Below are positions 1 through 25,504 of a DNA stretch of 64,000 bases, one piece after another; the first letter of the stretch is position 1, and every line of letters starts with the position of its first letter. This DNA is from Owenia fusiformis. Lineage: Eukaryota; Annelida; Polychaeta; Sabellida; Oweniidae. The DNA is taken from the NCBI GenBank assembly GCA_903813345.2, contig CAIIXF020000001.1, positions 22,151,915 to 22,215,914 on the forward strand, in the 5' to 3' direction. The notes beneath the pieces are model-generated. The model had not been told where the DNA came from and searched no databases. It saw only the letters and a list, made by a program, of their open reading frames with translations. The position numbers and the translations under genes were made by a program.

Positions 1-720
1 CCTCATGTGATTCTCCTATTTCCCCCTCATGTGATTCTCCTACTTCCCCCTCATGTGATTCTCCTACTTCCCCCTCATGTGATTCTCCTACTTCCCCCTC
101 ATGTGATTCTCCTACTTCCCCCTCATGTGATTCTCCTACTTCCCCCTCATGTGATTCTCCTACTTCCCCCTCATGTGATTCCCCTACTTCCCCCTCATGT
201 GATTCCCCTACTTCCCCCTCATGTGATTCCCCTACTTCCCCCTCATGTGATTCTCCTACTTCCCCCTCATGTGATTCCCCTACTTCCCCCTCATGTGATT
301 CCCCTACTTCCCCCTCATGTGATTCTCCTACTTCCCCCTCATGTGATTCTCCTACTTCCCCCTCATGTGATTCCCCTACTTCCCCCTCATGTGATTCTCC
401 TACTTCCCCCTCATGTGATTCTCCTACTTCCCCCTCATGTGATTCTCCTACTTCCCCCTCATGTGATTCTCCTACTTCCCCCTCATGTGATTCTCCTACT
501 TCCCCCTCATGTGATTCTCCTACTTCCCCCTCATGTGATTCTCCTACTTCCCCCTCATGTGATTCCCCTACTTCCCCCTCATGTGATTCTCCTACTTCCC
601 CCTCATGTGATTCTCCTTCTTCCCCCTCATGTGATTCTCCTACTTCCCCCTCATGTGATTCTCCTACTTCCCCCTCATGTGATTCTCCTACTTCCCCCTC
701 ATGTGATTCCCCTACTTACC
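1..720. repeat. 24-bp minisatellite in TTC39C intron 13
   Basis: About 30 head-to-tail copies of a 24-bp unit (plus strand CCCCCTCATGTGATTCTCCT followed by ACTT), running off the left edge. The main variation is a T/C change giving GATTCTCC or GATTCCCC. Because 24 is a multiple of three the array is open in frame for about 250 codons on the plus strand, but this is a repeat artefact. In the sense of the TTC39C gene the first unit starts 20 bp after the exon 13 donor and contains GGTAAGTAGG. Later units have GGGAAGTAGG, which is not a donor. Confidence 0.97.
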
Positions 721-740
721 CCTCCCCCAACTCTACTTAC

Positions 741-14044
<13,304 letters not shown>

Positions 14045-14511
14045 TATACCGTCTATATATATCAAAGAAATGTAAATCCTATTCAAAACGATGATTATTT
14101 ATGCTCATAAGTGGATATTGCGGTTTAAAAGTGATATTTTAGAGAATTTCCATCTCCATGTCTCCTTGCAAAACAACTATACATGAAAATAACGAACGCC
14201 TTCATTTTCAATAATTTTTCTTCGTTATTATTACACCAAGTACTATTTTCCTTTTTTAAATGGTGCTTGGAAGACATGAATTATCTTTAGTGACAGAATT
14301 AGGATGTTGTAACCCAGAGTCGATGGAAAATCATTTCTTTATGGCATTGAAATTATGTTCATTTGTGTTTGTAAACTTTATGTACTTTGATCACGTGGGG
14401 GAATCCCAGGGATATTCCAAGATGGTGGACGAGGTCAAACATAGGGCGTTACTAAAAATGTCAACAAAATGATCGATATTTACTAATATTTCTTATCCAA
14501 AATGGTCAAAT
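14045..14511. promoter_or_regulatory. Shared divergent promoter of TTC39C and ITGB1BP1
   Basis: Only 467 bp separate the two start codons, so both genes must be transcribed from here, or from 5' exons overlapping each other. Visible sites: TCACGTG at 14391-14397 (E-box, USF/TFE type) and CCAAGATGGTGG near 14418 (YY1-like, as often found at starts of housekeeping genes). No convincing TATA box. Transcription starts cannot be placed. Confidence 0.65.
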
Positions 14512-17500
14512 ATGTTTAAAAAGAATCGGCCAAAATCAGGCTTATTTTCTGACAGCAGAGAATCAGTAGAAAGCAAAGGAAGCAGTGGAAATCAAGTGGT
14601 AAGCCAAAATTTAAATATTTTTCAAGTTTGTTTATCTTCCAAGATTTTCATCATAGGAAAGTCAACAATGCCGTAGTTCAATTGTATTTACTTATTGAAC
14701 AGAGACGTATTATATTTCCCAAAAGTAAATTCAAATTTGATTCAAATTTGGGATTATTTCCATTTGTTTTCCTTCAACCCACTCTCCTTCTACTTGAACC
14801 TGTCGAATAGTCCTGTCTTTGTATATGATTAAAAATAACTTGCATTTACACTTTACAAAGTCTACAGAAGGTATCGCTCAAACGTTTCTGTAAATGAAGT
14901 CTCTTTCCAATTGTTTGAATCAAGTGCTGGAACTTGGAGCATAAGACCTGAGAATTGAAATTGATCTATAAAAACATGCATTCTGGAGCAAAACGAACAA
15001 GTGATGATTGGCCAGAGTTATTGAAGTCAGAATATACATTGACATTACATAGGGCCACTTATCATGACCACCATCAGCATGTGAGCACTATATTTTTGGT
15101 ACTTGTATACAGTATATGATTGTTATATACTTTTTGGGCTGTTCATGGGAACTACATGTAGTACACAAATATATTCATCAGCTATATCTGATTTTGACGA
15201 TATGGACCTGTTAAGAAGTAAGTTAAGAACACCTGAAAATCTACCTGGATGACTAAAATGTATGGAAGAATTAATTGTATATTGAATATCTTTTTCAGAC
15301 ACCACACTCTAGCCGTGAGAATATAGCATCAGGGACAGAGATGCGTTTAATAGATGGAGGCTCTAGTGGCTCACTGAACCGTAGCGTTCAGTTTCAACTA
15401 CACTATCTAGGAATGGTGCAAGATCTTCACTCTCAACCAGTAGGGGGACAGGACACCAGGGTGCAGATAATTGATAAAATCGAAGAAGCTCAGGTAGGCA
15501 TATTATTTCTTGGTAACTTTAGCAATTATGTCACTCTTTGATTTATGTGATCTGAATAGGATTAACTAACTCATCTGAGATTTAACTTTGGCTTTGTCAG
15601 AAATAATTATCCCAATGAACGAAGTTAGGTAGGGATATAGTGAAGCCCTCCGTCCGTCCGTCAGTCAGTCAGTCCGTCCGTCCGTCTGTCAGGAAGATAA
15701 CTCAAATACTAGTTGACGAATTTTCTTTATATTTAGTGGAAAGATGTATATTGGTAAATAGTTTTACGCAAAAAAAAGTTTTTCTAGATGACCGCAGCTT
15801 TAAAAATGACGGGACTTTTTCGCAAAAATTATAAATTTTTCATTCTAAACCAAAGTAATTAATATAATTGTTTGAAATTTTGGTAGTATATTCACAACAT
15901 TTATCTATTTCACATATATTCCGTGTTTTTCATCCTGACCCCCAGGGGCCGTGTATGGGGGGACAGGAAAACAGAAATTTTCGCTAATTTTTAGATCTTT
16001 CTGAGCTTTATTATACTCAAATGAAAGGCAATTAAGAGTAGATTGCAGATATTGTATCTTTTTTTCTGATTCGAGCCTCGTAAAATTCAAAATGGCCATC
16101 TAATGTACGATTTCGCAATAATTTTTTGATCCCTTCAAAGTATGGCTATATTATACTCAAATTGAAGGAATTTTGGAGTAGATCACAATTATGGTATTAT
16201 TTTCAGATTTGTATCTCAGAAAATTCTAAATGGCTGCTTTGCAGGAATTCGCAATTCTAAAATCTATTTTTTTCAATTTTAACCAAAGTAATGAGTATAA
16301 TTGATTGGAATTCGGTAATAAATATTTTGTTCGTTGGGATTTGCTGCTCCGCGGAGTTGCCGTTATCTAGTTGTTTATCATCCATAATCTCAGATACAGT
16401 AAAACCTGTCCGATGGAATACCTCTCTGTAGGGAAAACCTATGAACAAGGAATGCTTTTCAAAAGAACCGAATATTTTTCCATTGACTTACATGTTAACG
16501 GACCCTCTCTGTAGGGAAAACCTATGAACAGGGAACAAGGAACACTATTTTGGGGCAAACTATGAAAATTCACCTGTGAACAAGGAATATGGAATATTGG
16601 TGACACTGTATATTCCATTATTTTTCAGAGGTGTGAAAGTCTTAAGCCAATATCTGAACATAAAAAGCTTGGATTAATATGATTGAGATTAAGATGAGCA
16701 ATTGTTTACATGATGTAGCATCCCACCCACTGTTAATTACCCTGATTTATTTTAAAACTAATACTAATCTGTTTGTTACTTATTATCATGACACTAATTC
16801 TTACTTTCAAAAACCTAATTGCATCAAATCAGTTGTGATAATCTAGGGACTGACACAATTGTTTTATGGAGATAACAGATAGTAAGTACATGGTCATGTT
16901 GAGCCAAATCTCTTTAAATCTTTTACTGATCCAACTACTAGATTATCAATGATATAAAATTTGGTTGATGAAACTTGAAATTCAGTTCTTAGCAATAAAT
17001 CTCTACATATCATATCAATAATTACATCAACTAGACACCATCAGACGCTAGCAGCAGCAAAAATCAACATGGGGAGAATGTAACCAAGTATGAAGCCGGC
17101 ATTTGTACAATCAATCAATATATATACAAATATGCTTATTCGGCAACTTTGAGTTTGCTGAAAGTGCGGCCCCTCTCTGTAGGGAAAACCTCTGAACAAG
17201 GAAACTTTCCTTCAGTCCCAAGAGCATTCCCTGTTCGCAGGTTTTACTGTATAAGTTTTCAGCTCATCAAGAATAATTTTTCTAAATAAACATCTACTGT
17301 ATGTCTTTTTTATTGTAGATTGAGAATAAGATCCACATCAAACCTGCTGAAGATGACTTGGTAAAGATGGTCATATCTAAACATGGTGTCAAAGTCATGA
17401 AAACCACCAGGGAGGTAGGTTGCTTTGTTTTATTTTATTAACGTCTTATGATATGCATACTACTAACATTTCAATTATGTGATTATTGTTGAGTGTTTAT

Positions 17501-18344
17501 GAGTGAAAATATGGTTTTCTGCTACAGCAATTTTTATTTTTAAAAAATTAAGGCCACTTACCGGATTTTCTCGCATATAAGCCCTGGGCGTATAACTGAA
17601 AGAAGGGATAATTTCGTCTGTTATTTTACCTCTTATTTTTCGCCCATGGGCGTATAAGTGTACTACTTTCGATTTTTGGCCCAGTGGGCGTAAAGGTGAG
17701 AATCACCCATCTTCCTCAAAGACTACCGTACCTACTGTTGTAGTCCTACCGCATGTTTTGTAAGAATTATAAAGGAAATGTCACTTACAACCTTGGACTT
17801 AATGTTGAAACAAAGTAACAACAGAACGATCCACCACTGCCACTTACGGCACAGCGTTGAACTTAATGTTGAAACAAAGTGACGACAGAACGATCTGCCA
17901 GTGACAAAATGCTCTCGAATTTATTGAAAAAATCAATAAATAGTCATTTTTTATAGGCCCATGGGCGTATAAGCGTACTACATTCGATTTTTGGCCCATG
18001 GGCCTAAATTTAGGGGGGCGTATATGCGAGAAAATCCGGTAAGTAAAACATAAATCCCAGAAAATGATATTATTTCAATGACATGTATTTTATTCAGTAA
18101 AATGATAAACACTCTTTTATATCCATTCTAGGAGGTTCTTCAAAGGCATCCACTACATACAGTAGCACAGCTGATAGAATACATAGACACTTCAGGCAGG
18201 ACTAATCTGGCTTTAAAAATTGTTCGCCAAATAGAGAGCCTCAAGGCTGACTGTTACGTCTTCCAGTGCCATAATGTAGATCAGGCCTCCCGTATATGTC
18301 GGGCTTTACAGAATGTTTTTGAAGCAGTTGTGCAAAGTGTATGA
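14512..18344 (+). CDS. ITGB1BP1: Integrin beta-1-binding protein 1 (ICAP-1)
   Basis: Four coding exons: 14512-14598, 15299-15493, 17319-17414, 18132-18344. All are phase-0 junctions with GT-AG ends, giving 196 residues (human about 200).

The N-terminus is short and basic (MFKKNRPKSGLFSDS, compare human MFRKGKKRHSSS), then Ser-rich. A single PTB domain runs from about residue 48 (VQFQLHYLGMVQDL) through ISKHGVKVMK, LIEYIDTSGRTNLALKI, and the C-terminal helix ASRICRALQNVFEAVVQSV.

Known role of the family: the PTB domain binds the NPxY motif of integrin beta-1 tails and competes with talin; it also binds the N-terminus of KRIT1 (CCM1), linking integrins to the CCM complex.

The start is the first ATG of the frame matching the family. 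A poly(A) signal AATAAA lies at 18412-18417. Introns 2 and 3 contain transposons. It is divergent from TTC39C and convergent with CCM2. Confidence 0.94.
15606..16370. mobile_element. Repeat family 'CCCAACGAACGAAGTT', copy 1
   Basis: Starts ATTATCCCAATGAACGAAG and ends TTCGTTGGGATTTGCTGCTC followed by CGCGGAGTTGCCG. The start and the subterminal end are inverted repeats (CCCAAYGAAC). It contains a CCGTCCGTCC/GTCAGTCAGTC stretch at 15648-15690 and segments like AAAATGGCC. Copies 2 and 3 are at 52432-53365 and 55660-56190. No coding capacity; probably a non-autonomous DNA transposon in ITGB1BP1 intron 2. Confidence 0.7.
16397..17249. mobile_element. 853-bp TA-flanked MITE, CAGTAAAACCTG ends
   Basis: Perfect terminal CAGTAAAACCTG and CAGGTTTTACTG, flanked by TA. 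The interior repeats CTCTCTGTAGGGAAAACCT near 16422, 16504 and 17174. It is in ITGB1BP1 intron 2 and is a longer relative of the element at 8379. Confidence 0.8.
17556..18044. mobile_element. 489-bp inverted-repeat element, ACTTACCGGATTTTCTCGCA ends
   Basis: Left end ACTTACCGGATTTTCTCGCA continues into TATAAGCC. The right end is its near-perfect complement (about 25 bp). Inside are three GGGCGTATAAG-type blocks and a duplicated segment (AACTTAATGTTGAAACAAAG) near 17798 and 17859. It is non-coding, in ITGB1BP1 intron 3. Confidence 0.8.
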
Positions 18345-18472
18345 TACTGTTATCAAGTGTACCTCAGTTCATATATCAGGTGGATCAATACGTTCTGAAA
18401 AAAGCTTCTTGAATAAAGAGCTTAAGAATTTTCACAAGAGATAAAAAATAATGGCATAGATTATTATAATAT

Positions 18473-19083
18473 ACAGGGTGTCAAATAAGTCCCGTCCCCC
18501 CTGCTACAGCTAAAACCTTAACAGACGGTACCTAGTGTGATATATCATTGGAAAGATCATCCAAAGTTATGTTAACTCAACAAATCTTAAGTATTTTGGA
18601 TGAAATTTACCTATATTTTTATGATGTCTTTTACAGTTAACGTGCCCTCCTTTAAGTAGCTTTTTTGTGTCAAAATGACAAGGATATGACCTCGGAAATA
18701 CGTCAAAAATTAATCTTTTTCGCATTCCACTTGTTACAGAAAGTTTTTCACCAATTTCCTTGCACCTCTTTTTTCTACACATGTAACCCTATCCAGAAAT
18801 TGGTTAAATTCATTGCCATAAACATATTTAGTCATCTTTTGGTCCCTTGACCTTTCTTATACCCGATTCTTAAAATCCTGCCAAATCGACAAATTGTCAT
18901 GTTTCTAGGCCTATGGTCACCTCGATTGATACAATGTAAAATTTTGTGAGGTTGATTGACATGTGTCAGATATATGCCAATCAACGTAACTTTGGAAGAT
19001 CTTTCCAATGGTATATCACACTTGGTACCAAATATCTTGGTTTTGGCTGTACAGGGGGGGACGGGACTTATTTGACACCCTGT
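18473..19083. mobile_element. 611-bp element with long terminal inverted repeats (ACAGGGTGTC)
   Basis: ACAGGGTGTCAAATAAGTCC at the left and its complement at the right, flanked by TA. The inverted repeats extend inward with decreasing identity for more than 100 bp (GATATATCATTGGAAAGATC matches GATATACCATTGGAAAGATC). Non-autonomous DNA transposon immediately downstream of ITGB1BP1. Small frames inside it are not genes. Confidence 0.8.
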
Positions 19084-19440
19084 ATATCCAGTCTTTATTT
19101 CATATCTTCTGAAAACTTGAAACAACTAATCTCAAAACTGTTCAACAGTGATCATTTTAGACTGGAAGCCTTTTTCTAAGAACATATTGATCAACCTGGT
19201 ACATAGGTTTAGCTTCCTCAACAGAATAAGTAAGTGACTGTACAAAGTGTAAATAAATTGTAGTGAGATATCACATTGTACAAAAGCAGGATGTATATAA
19301 TAACTTGGTTATCTATCTTTCAATGTTTATTCTCATACAGTAGAATCACTAGAATGTATAGTTTTGCAAATTTTGCTTAGAAAAATATGTTTTGTAAATA
19401 TGAACAATTAAATCCATTAATTTGAATTATGTCTTTGATT

Positions 19441-19740
19441 TTTATGTCTCCACCAGAAGTGGGGATATATTGCTATAGTCTCCCAACTTTTTGTGGACAC
19501 TGTGTTTCGGATTCGGCATCTGTTTCAAATTCATGCAACTTCCAATAACGGGTGGTGACATTTTGTCATGTTAATACCTTTTCAATTATATAACAATGTT
19601 AGTCTATTCCATGATTTATTAATTATACAATTCCTCAAAGTATTGTAGTAAGAAAACTTTCCTTGGAATATAAGCTCACAATGTCTTGACTCTGAAGTTT
19701 TTATGTCACTACCAAATGTTAAGACATATTGTTATAGGAT
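19441..19740. repeat. Degenerate repeat with TATGTC-CCACCAGAAGTGG core
   Basis: TATGTCTCCACCAGAAGTGG at 19443, GGGTGGTGACATTTTGTCAT near 19550 and TATGTCACTACCAAATGTTA near 19704. The same blocks occur at 56256-56390 and 57836-57880. Dispersed non-coding repeat, borders uncertain. Confidence 0.5.
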
Positions 19741-20500
19741 AAGCCTTGAAATGTAAACACCGCCCAATCCCAGCCATTTCGGAAAACCTGGTTTATGGAC
19801 AAATACTGTGCGCGTCAAAATGGTATTGACACGGTGTCCAACCCAAACGCTCTTACATGCATGACGGAGCATTTCATTACTGAAACTAAACAAAGAAACG
19901 CTCCGGAGTAAGAAAACTGGCGGGCGGGAAAGATGAGCCATCTGACGATTTCCCCAATAATGGGAATAAGAGGTATGAGTTACTTATTTCGAGTATACCA
20001 TTCGATGGGTGTGATATTCATGTTGTACTTGGTTGGCTGTTGACGTTTGAAGCAATTAGGAACAGCTGTACGAAGCAGTATAGTTATCAAAATTCATAAA
20101 CATATTTGTAATTCTACCGGGTGTAACTTATTAATCCAACATTTATAATAACTGGTGTTATTATTACAATTTAGAGAAACAAGGCATTGACATGTAAAAT
20201 GCCACCATCTGCTAGACAGATGTACAGATGCTGAACACCAAATGACAAACACCAACTGCCAAACACCATCCACAAAAAAGTTATCATAATGTAAAACAAT
20301 AAATCATATTGATGGTTCAAATTGAAGACATACTGATTTTTGAGAGTATCCAGGGTTTAGACACCAAGTCCTGTTAAGCATTCTGATTTACCGGAGTCTC
20401 TCTTTGTTTAAAACTTGTTTGACTGATTTTTTTTGACTGATTTGATTTTTGAAGTTATGAGAATTGGCTATCAATTTCTATTTTTTTTCTTCAACATGTA

Positions 20501-21302
20501 CGAGGGGTGATCAATAAGTAATTGACACTTTTTTACATAGATGCTTTTTATAGACCAATCTCTCATTTTTTCACCAGTGATACATCATGCAATTCTCTAT
20601 CAACTCTGAAGATTTGGAGACAAAACATGAAACATATTTTGATATATCTTTATTCCTGTGAAGGATGTATGGGTACCCCGGGTAGCAAACTGCAGTTGCA
20701 CAGCTTGTTTTATTTCATCAATGTCATTTAACCTGCATCATTTTTATATAGAAAAAGTAGTATAGAAATAAAAGTCATGTGTGGCCAGATCTGGGCTAAA
20801 GGGTGCATGCGCCAAGGGCTTCATGTTCAGGTCCAGGTATATTGTATCCTGGACATTTTGAGATATTTGGGCAGGGGCAATGTCCACATGGAGTAGGGTG
20901 TTACCTCCTCTCACTAACCTCTTCTTCCACATTGCATTCTGAAATCAAACTGCAAACCCTGACCATACAACACTTTAACCTTACAATACTTATCTTTTAT
21001 GTGTTACCACAGGCAGCATGATATTCAAACAACACAACTCTTGTGGCATATCAAAAAGTTCAAATCTAACTGATATGCCAAATTGGCATTACTTCAGAAT
21101 ATGTGACGTAAATGTCGGTCCCTGGGTACCTGTACCCCCTTCACGGAAATAAAGATATATCAACATGCAATACATATTTTGTCTTCAAATCTTCAGAGTT
21201 GATAGATAATCAAATGATGTATCACTGGTGAAAAAATCAATGAGATTGGTCCATAAAAAGCGTCCATGTAAAAACCGTCCATTGCTTATTGATCACCCCT
21301 CG
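20501..21302 (-). mobile_element. Decayed mariner-type transposon with long terminal repeats
   Basis: Ends CGAGGGGTGATCAATAAG and complement, flanked by TA on both sides. The terminal repeats are unusually long (about 175 bp, including the paired blocks ATCAACTCTGAAGATTTG and CAAATCTTCAGAGTTGAT). On the minus strand 20744-20932 a remnant of the transposase C-terminal half is readable: LLHVDIAPAQ (second catalytic Asp region, usually HDNAPAH) and FSPDLATHDFYFY (SPDLAPSDY block). The rest of the gene is missing, so the element is inactive. Confidence 0.85.
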
Positions 21303-22319
21303 TATTGTAATGACTTCAGTATGAATGAAATGTTCCTTGGTCTTCTGGTCTTGGCTTGTGATATTGGTTCTTGAATGGTGGGGGAAAGGGGGTATTAGAC
21401 ATTGTTTCTTTTCATGTTAGATCATGGTTTTGGGCTATATGGGGTTTGTTTTTCTTGACTGGTATGCACTTAGAGTTTGCTTTTTCTTGCTAAGTTCCAT
21501 TACAACTTTTAGTCCTTTCCCTTTGGCACTTGTGCTTATATATTTGAGAATGAGTTCTCTTCAAGGAATAGTAGGGGCTCTTCACTTGCACTGTCATTGA
21601 TAAGCTTACCGAATGAATTAACTAAACACACTTTATTAAATAGAAACCAATTTATTCCATTCAAGCATAATGCTGATGGGCCCACTACTGGGCAAAAGCA
21701 GCCCAGAAAACATCCACAACAAATTCAACAACATTCAGCTCAAATATAAGACCAAGAAAATACCTACAGTATTCTGTCTATTGTTTACACTGCACAACTG
21801 TGACTGTACCCTTACCAATTAAATATCTGTTTAGCGGGCATCCCTGGCAAACCCCAAGCCTTCTTTCTGGGCTTTTTTATTTCATGAATTTAGTTTTTTC
21901 ACATGGTCCTTTTATAAAGTTATACATTGGCTAAACAGACAACTGATTTGTAAGGTCAGGGCCTAACAGTTACTATATGGATGTCAATTTTGTTTTCATA
22001 CGAATATATTTACTGGTTGAGAAGTTTAATTTTATGAAAGAGCCAAAGCACAACATTTTCTATGTAAATCCCTGCTGAAGAATGATTGTTATAGCCATTG
22101 TATTGGATAGTTTATTTTGTCTGAGATTAAGCAGCTTTTAAATTACAAAAATAAAGTGTGCACAATTATTGATATTTCTTTGTAAAATATTATGCTGTGG
22201 CCCTATACTAAAATTACAAATACACACCCCATGATATTGAGGGAACTTTCACATGTATTCAATTCAGCATCAATGTTAATACCACATTCATTACTTTGTT
22301 TGCATTCATTTGATTTGTG

Positions 22320-22815
22320 GCAACATACTGTGGTACTATTGACAAAGTGGCACAAATTGTAGTACCATTGACAAGTTGTGGTACTGCACCAATGGCAGTA
22401 TTATCATATTGTGGTACTATTGACAAAGTGGCACAAATTGTAGTACTAGTAGCATTGACAAGTTGTGGTACTGCACCAATGACAGTATTATCATATTGTG
22501 GTACTATTGACAAAGTGGCACAAATTGTAGAACCATTGACAATTTGTGGTACTGCACCAATGACAGTATTATCATATTGTGGTACTATTGACACAGTGGC
22601 ACAAATTGTAGAACCATTGACAATTTGTGGTACTGCACCAATGACAGTATTATCATATTGTGGTACTATTGACACAGTGGCACAAATTGTAGTACCATTG
22701 ACAAGCTGTGGGACTGCAGTGATAACAGTATTATCATACTTCAACACGAGTCACTATTTACATTGTAGTACTATTGACATGTGTGGCACTAATGCCAAAT
22801 TATACAGGTACTATT
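22320..22815. repeat. 81-bp minisatellite, about five to six copies
   Basis: Phases repeat at 22330, 22411, 22498, 22579 and 22660: spacing 81, 87, 81, 81 bp (one copy has 6 extra bases). Each unit is itself built from imperfect GTGGTACTATTGACA / GTAGTACCATTGACAA blocks. Since 81 is divisible by three, both strands carry open frames of about 165 codons. They lie between two convergent genes and have no known domain, so they are treated as repeat artefacts. Confidence 0.93.
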
Positions 22816-25504
22816 GACAATTTGTGGTATATCAACATGCTATGCACCTAGAATTAAATCTGAAGGTAAACAATAACATCTTTTCTAACAAATGATGATG
22901 GCACATACAAATAAATGCATAACATGGTCATATACTTGTGCACACAGCATTTAACATAATATTTACAAATGTCTTCAAAGACCTCTCTGTTTGCCAATAT
23001 ATTCCAGTCTGTGATATCAACCTCCCTAATATACAGGATGGGCCAAGAGTAGGTTTACAGTTATCCAACAATCTATAATCTGTTACTGTAAAAATACTTT
23101 AAGGCCACCCAGTATGCAGAGAATCATTTGAATAATGTACACTGAGTCTAACAAACCTATGAAGCATTATCATGACAAATTACGTAGGTGATAATGGTTA
23201 TCACTGGTGTAATTTTTCATACTTGTGAATTCAATTTTTGATTGATTCTTTTCTTTAACTACTGTGTTCAGCTTTAACATGGTCTGTGCATGTTCATTAA
23301 CATTTTAAATGTGTTCAGCTTCAACAGTGTTTAATAAGAAGTTTTACTGACAAATGATATCATTCTTGCTCCTAAACTCATTGCTTCTAAATTTTTGGAA
23401 AAGCATGATAACCATGAGTGAAACCCAGTTCTGACTTTATCGCATTTGTGACAATATTCCTTTAAATATCATGCTTTTGTGCACCACTGACAAAAAAGTG
23501 GCTGCAGTCTCAACAAAATGTCACCACTTCAAGAACTGTTGAAGCACAAAATCTGTTCACATTTAGACATGTTGCTTTGGTTATTAACCAAGCTGTTGTA
23601 CAAAGCAATCATATCTTATTTATACTTATATATAACAATTTACCTGAGTGAGGAGTTCTCAGTCAGATTGCATGCTACAGAACAAAAATTAAATGCCATA
23701 ACTATAATTTACAAATGGCTTTCTGATAACTTAAATAATGATAAATAAGTAGATGAACATGTCAAGTTCTTTCACTTGGTAAAATATAATGTACTCGTAT
23801 CTGATCATGAAAAAGATGAAATTAAACTTCAAGTAGTGTATGTAAGATGTGGGGGATTCCTTGGGACGTGAGTGAGGGTTGGTAATACCACCCCCACCCC
23901 ATCCTGGGTACAGGAATGAATGGATACAGTTTATATGCGGTATAAAATTAATTTCCTTCTTAGACAATTTCCAACCTAATTTCACCTATTTCATTTTGAG
24001 GTATCTAGAGGAAAAATCTTACAAAACAATAATTCCAGTTGAGCACGACAGTTTACAACATACTGCATCTACAGTACAACATAGCTTTATTACACACTGA
24101 TCAAATATATATGTATGATTGTATATTTGTTTTTACACTTGATGGGATTTCATTTCCTTTATACAAGTGAATTCAATAAGCTCATTTATAGCATATACTA
24201 GGGGTTCCTTGATACAAAATTTACTATCAGTAATATCAAGTAATTATGGGACCCCTAGTACATACACTCATACATACATAAATATACACACCACATAGAG
24301 AATTATGACCCAGATTACACCTGTCCTGCAGTTCCTACTATGTTAAAAGTATTTTCTCAATTCATCACTCAATGATATGACATACACATGAGTGAACCCC
24401 TTGTACAATATACATGTACAGTATAATGTAATGAATAAGTACCTATATTGACTAATGAGAAATTGCAACCATAAATGGTGCAAAGAATACATTATTCAAA
24501 CATAATTCAGGTGTTCATGAATGTGGGTCTCACTGTACATATAAAATAGATTGGTGTTCATGATTGCAGGTTTTACTGTAAGCATAATTAATTGGTGTTT
24601 GTGATTACAGTAAGCATAAAATGAGGCTGAGTTGATGTGTGACGGAGTACGCCTACAGATTCTATACTGTACATATCTACATACTCTATCTACAGTTTTA
24701 CTGCACACTTCAATGATTACAAATGTTACTAACACAAACATAATTTGGCCTTTGGATATTTAGGTTTTAATATGTGTTAAAATGTAAATGCTCACTGAAG
24801 AGCAAAGTGTATTTTTGGGGGAGAATTGAGGGATAGGTATAGACAGCAATACTGATTTCGGCAGGTGTTGTCATAGTAATAGCTTTATAGTTCAGTGTTA
24901 ACCAATGAAAATATACATGGTTTTGCCTTTGATCAACTGAACACATCTTGTCTGGTAGGTGGAAGTCAACACTGGACATCAACATTTTTTGGTAAGATTT
25001 ACTGTACTATGTTAAGACTCCATCTCAATTGATTGTTTTATGTTATAACTGGTCCATTATTCTGACAAGAATTTGTCTGTTATTCTGCCCAGCTATTCCC
25101 TAATCATCAGCATAAGAATTGGGTATTTAGTATTTACAATTCCACTTAAGGTGATTGATGTTTCCCAGTATTCTTTAGTGAAAAACAGCGTAAACTCTGC
25201 AAATCCATTTCTGGTGCCTGCGTTCACTGCCCGTAAGTTGAACTGCATTAATGACACAGATGAACTCTATGTCCGTGTCTGATAAACATGAAAGACAGTT
25301 ATGATAGATCAAGAACAAGTAAAGCATTTGCCACTCTCTCTCTTTCTCCAACACTGTGCAAACTGCAAGTCACCCAATCCACAGAAAGATGTCACTAGTG
25401 ATGCACATATGTAATCGACAGTGTAAATCACAATTACTCAACACACAGGAACATTGTGTAAATTCAATTCAAGCCAAACACATTGAATTAATGTTTTTCC
25501 TGTA
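22816..25504. other. Intergenic region, ITGB1BP1/CCM2, right part
   Basis: No supported gene. It holds fragments of the CAGTAAAACCTG family (GCAGGTTTTACTGTAAG near 24564) and a 66-bp hairpin at about 24197-24262 (ACTAGGGGTTCC paired with GGGACCCCTAGT). The CCM2 3' UTR must lie in the right end, below 25505; no clear poly(A) signal was identified. Confidence 0.6.

Noticed and set aside
22259-22817. 162- and 166-codon frames on both strands
   Set aside because: Both are products of the 81-bp tandem repeat; no family resemblance or start context of note.
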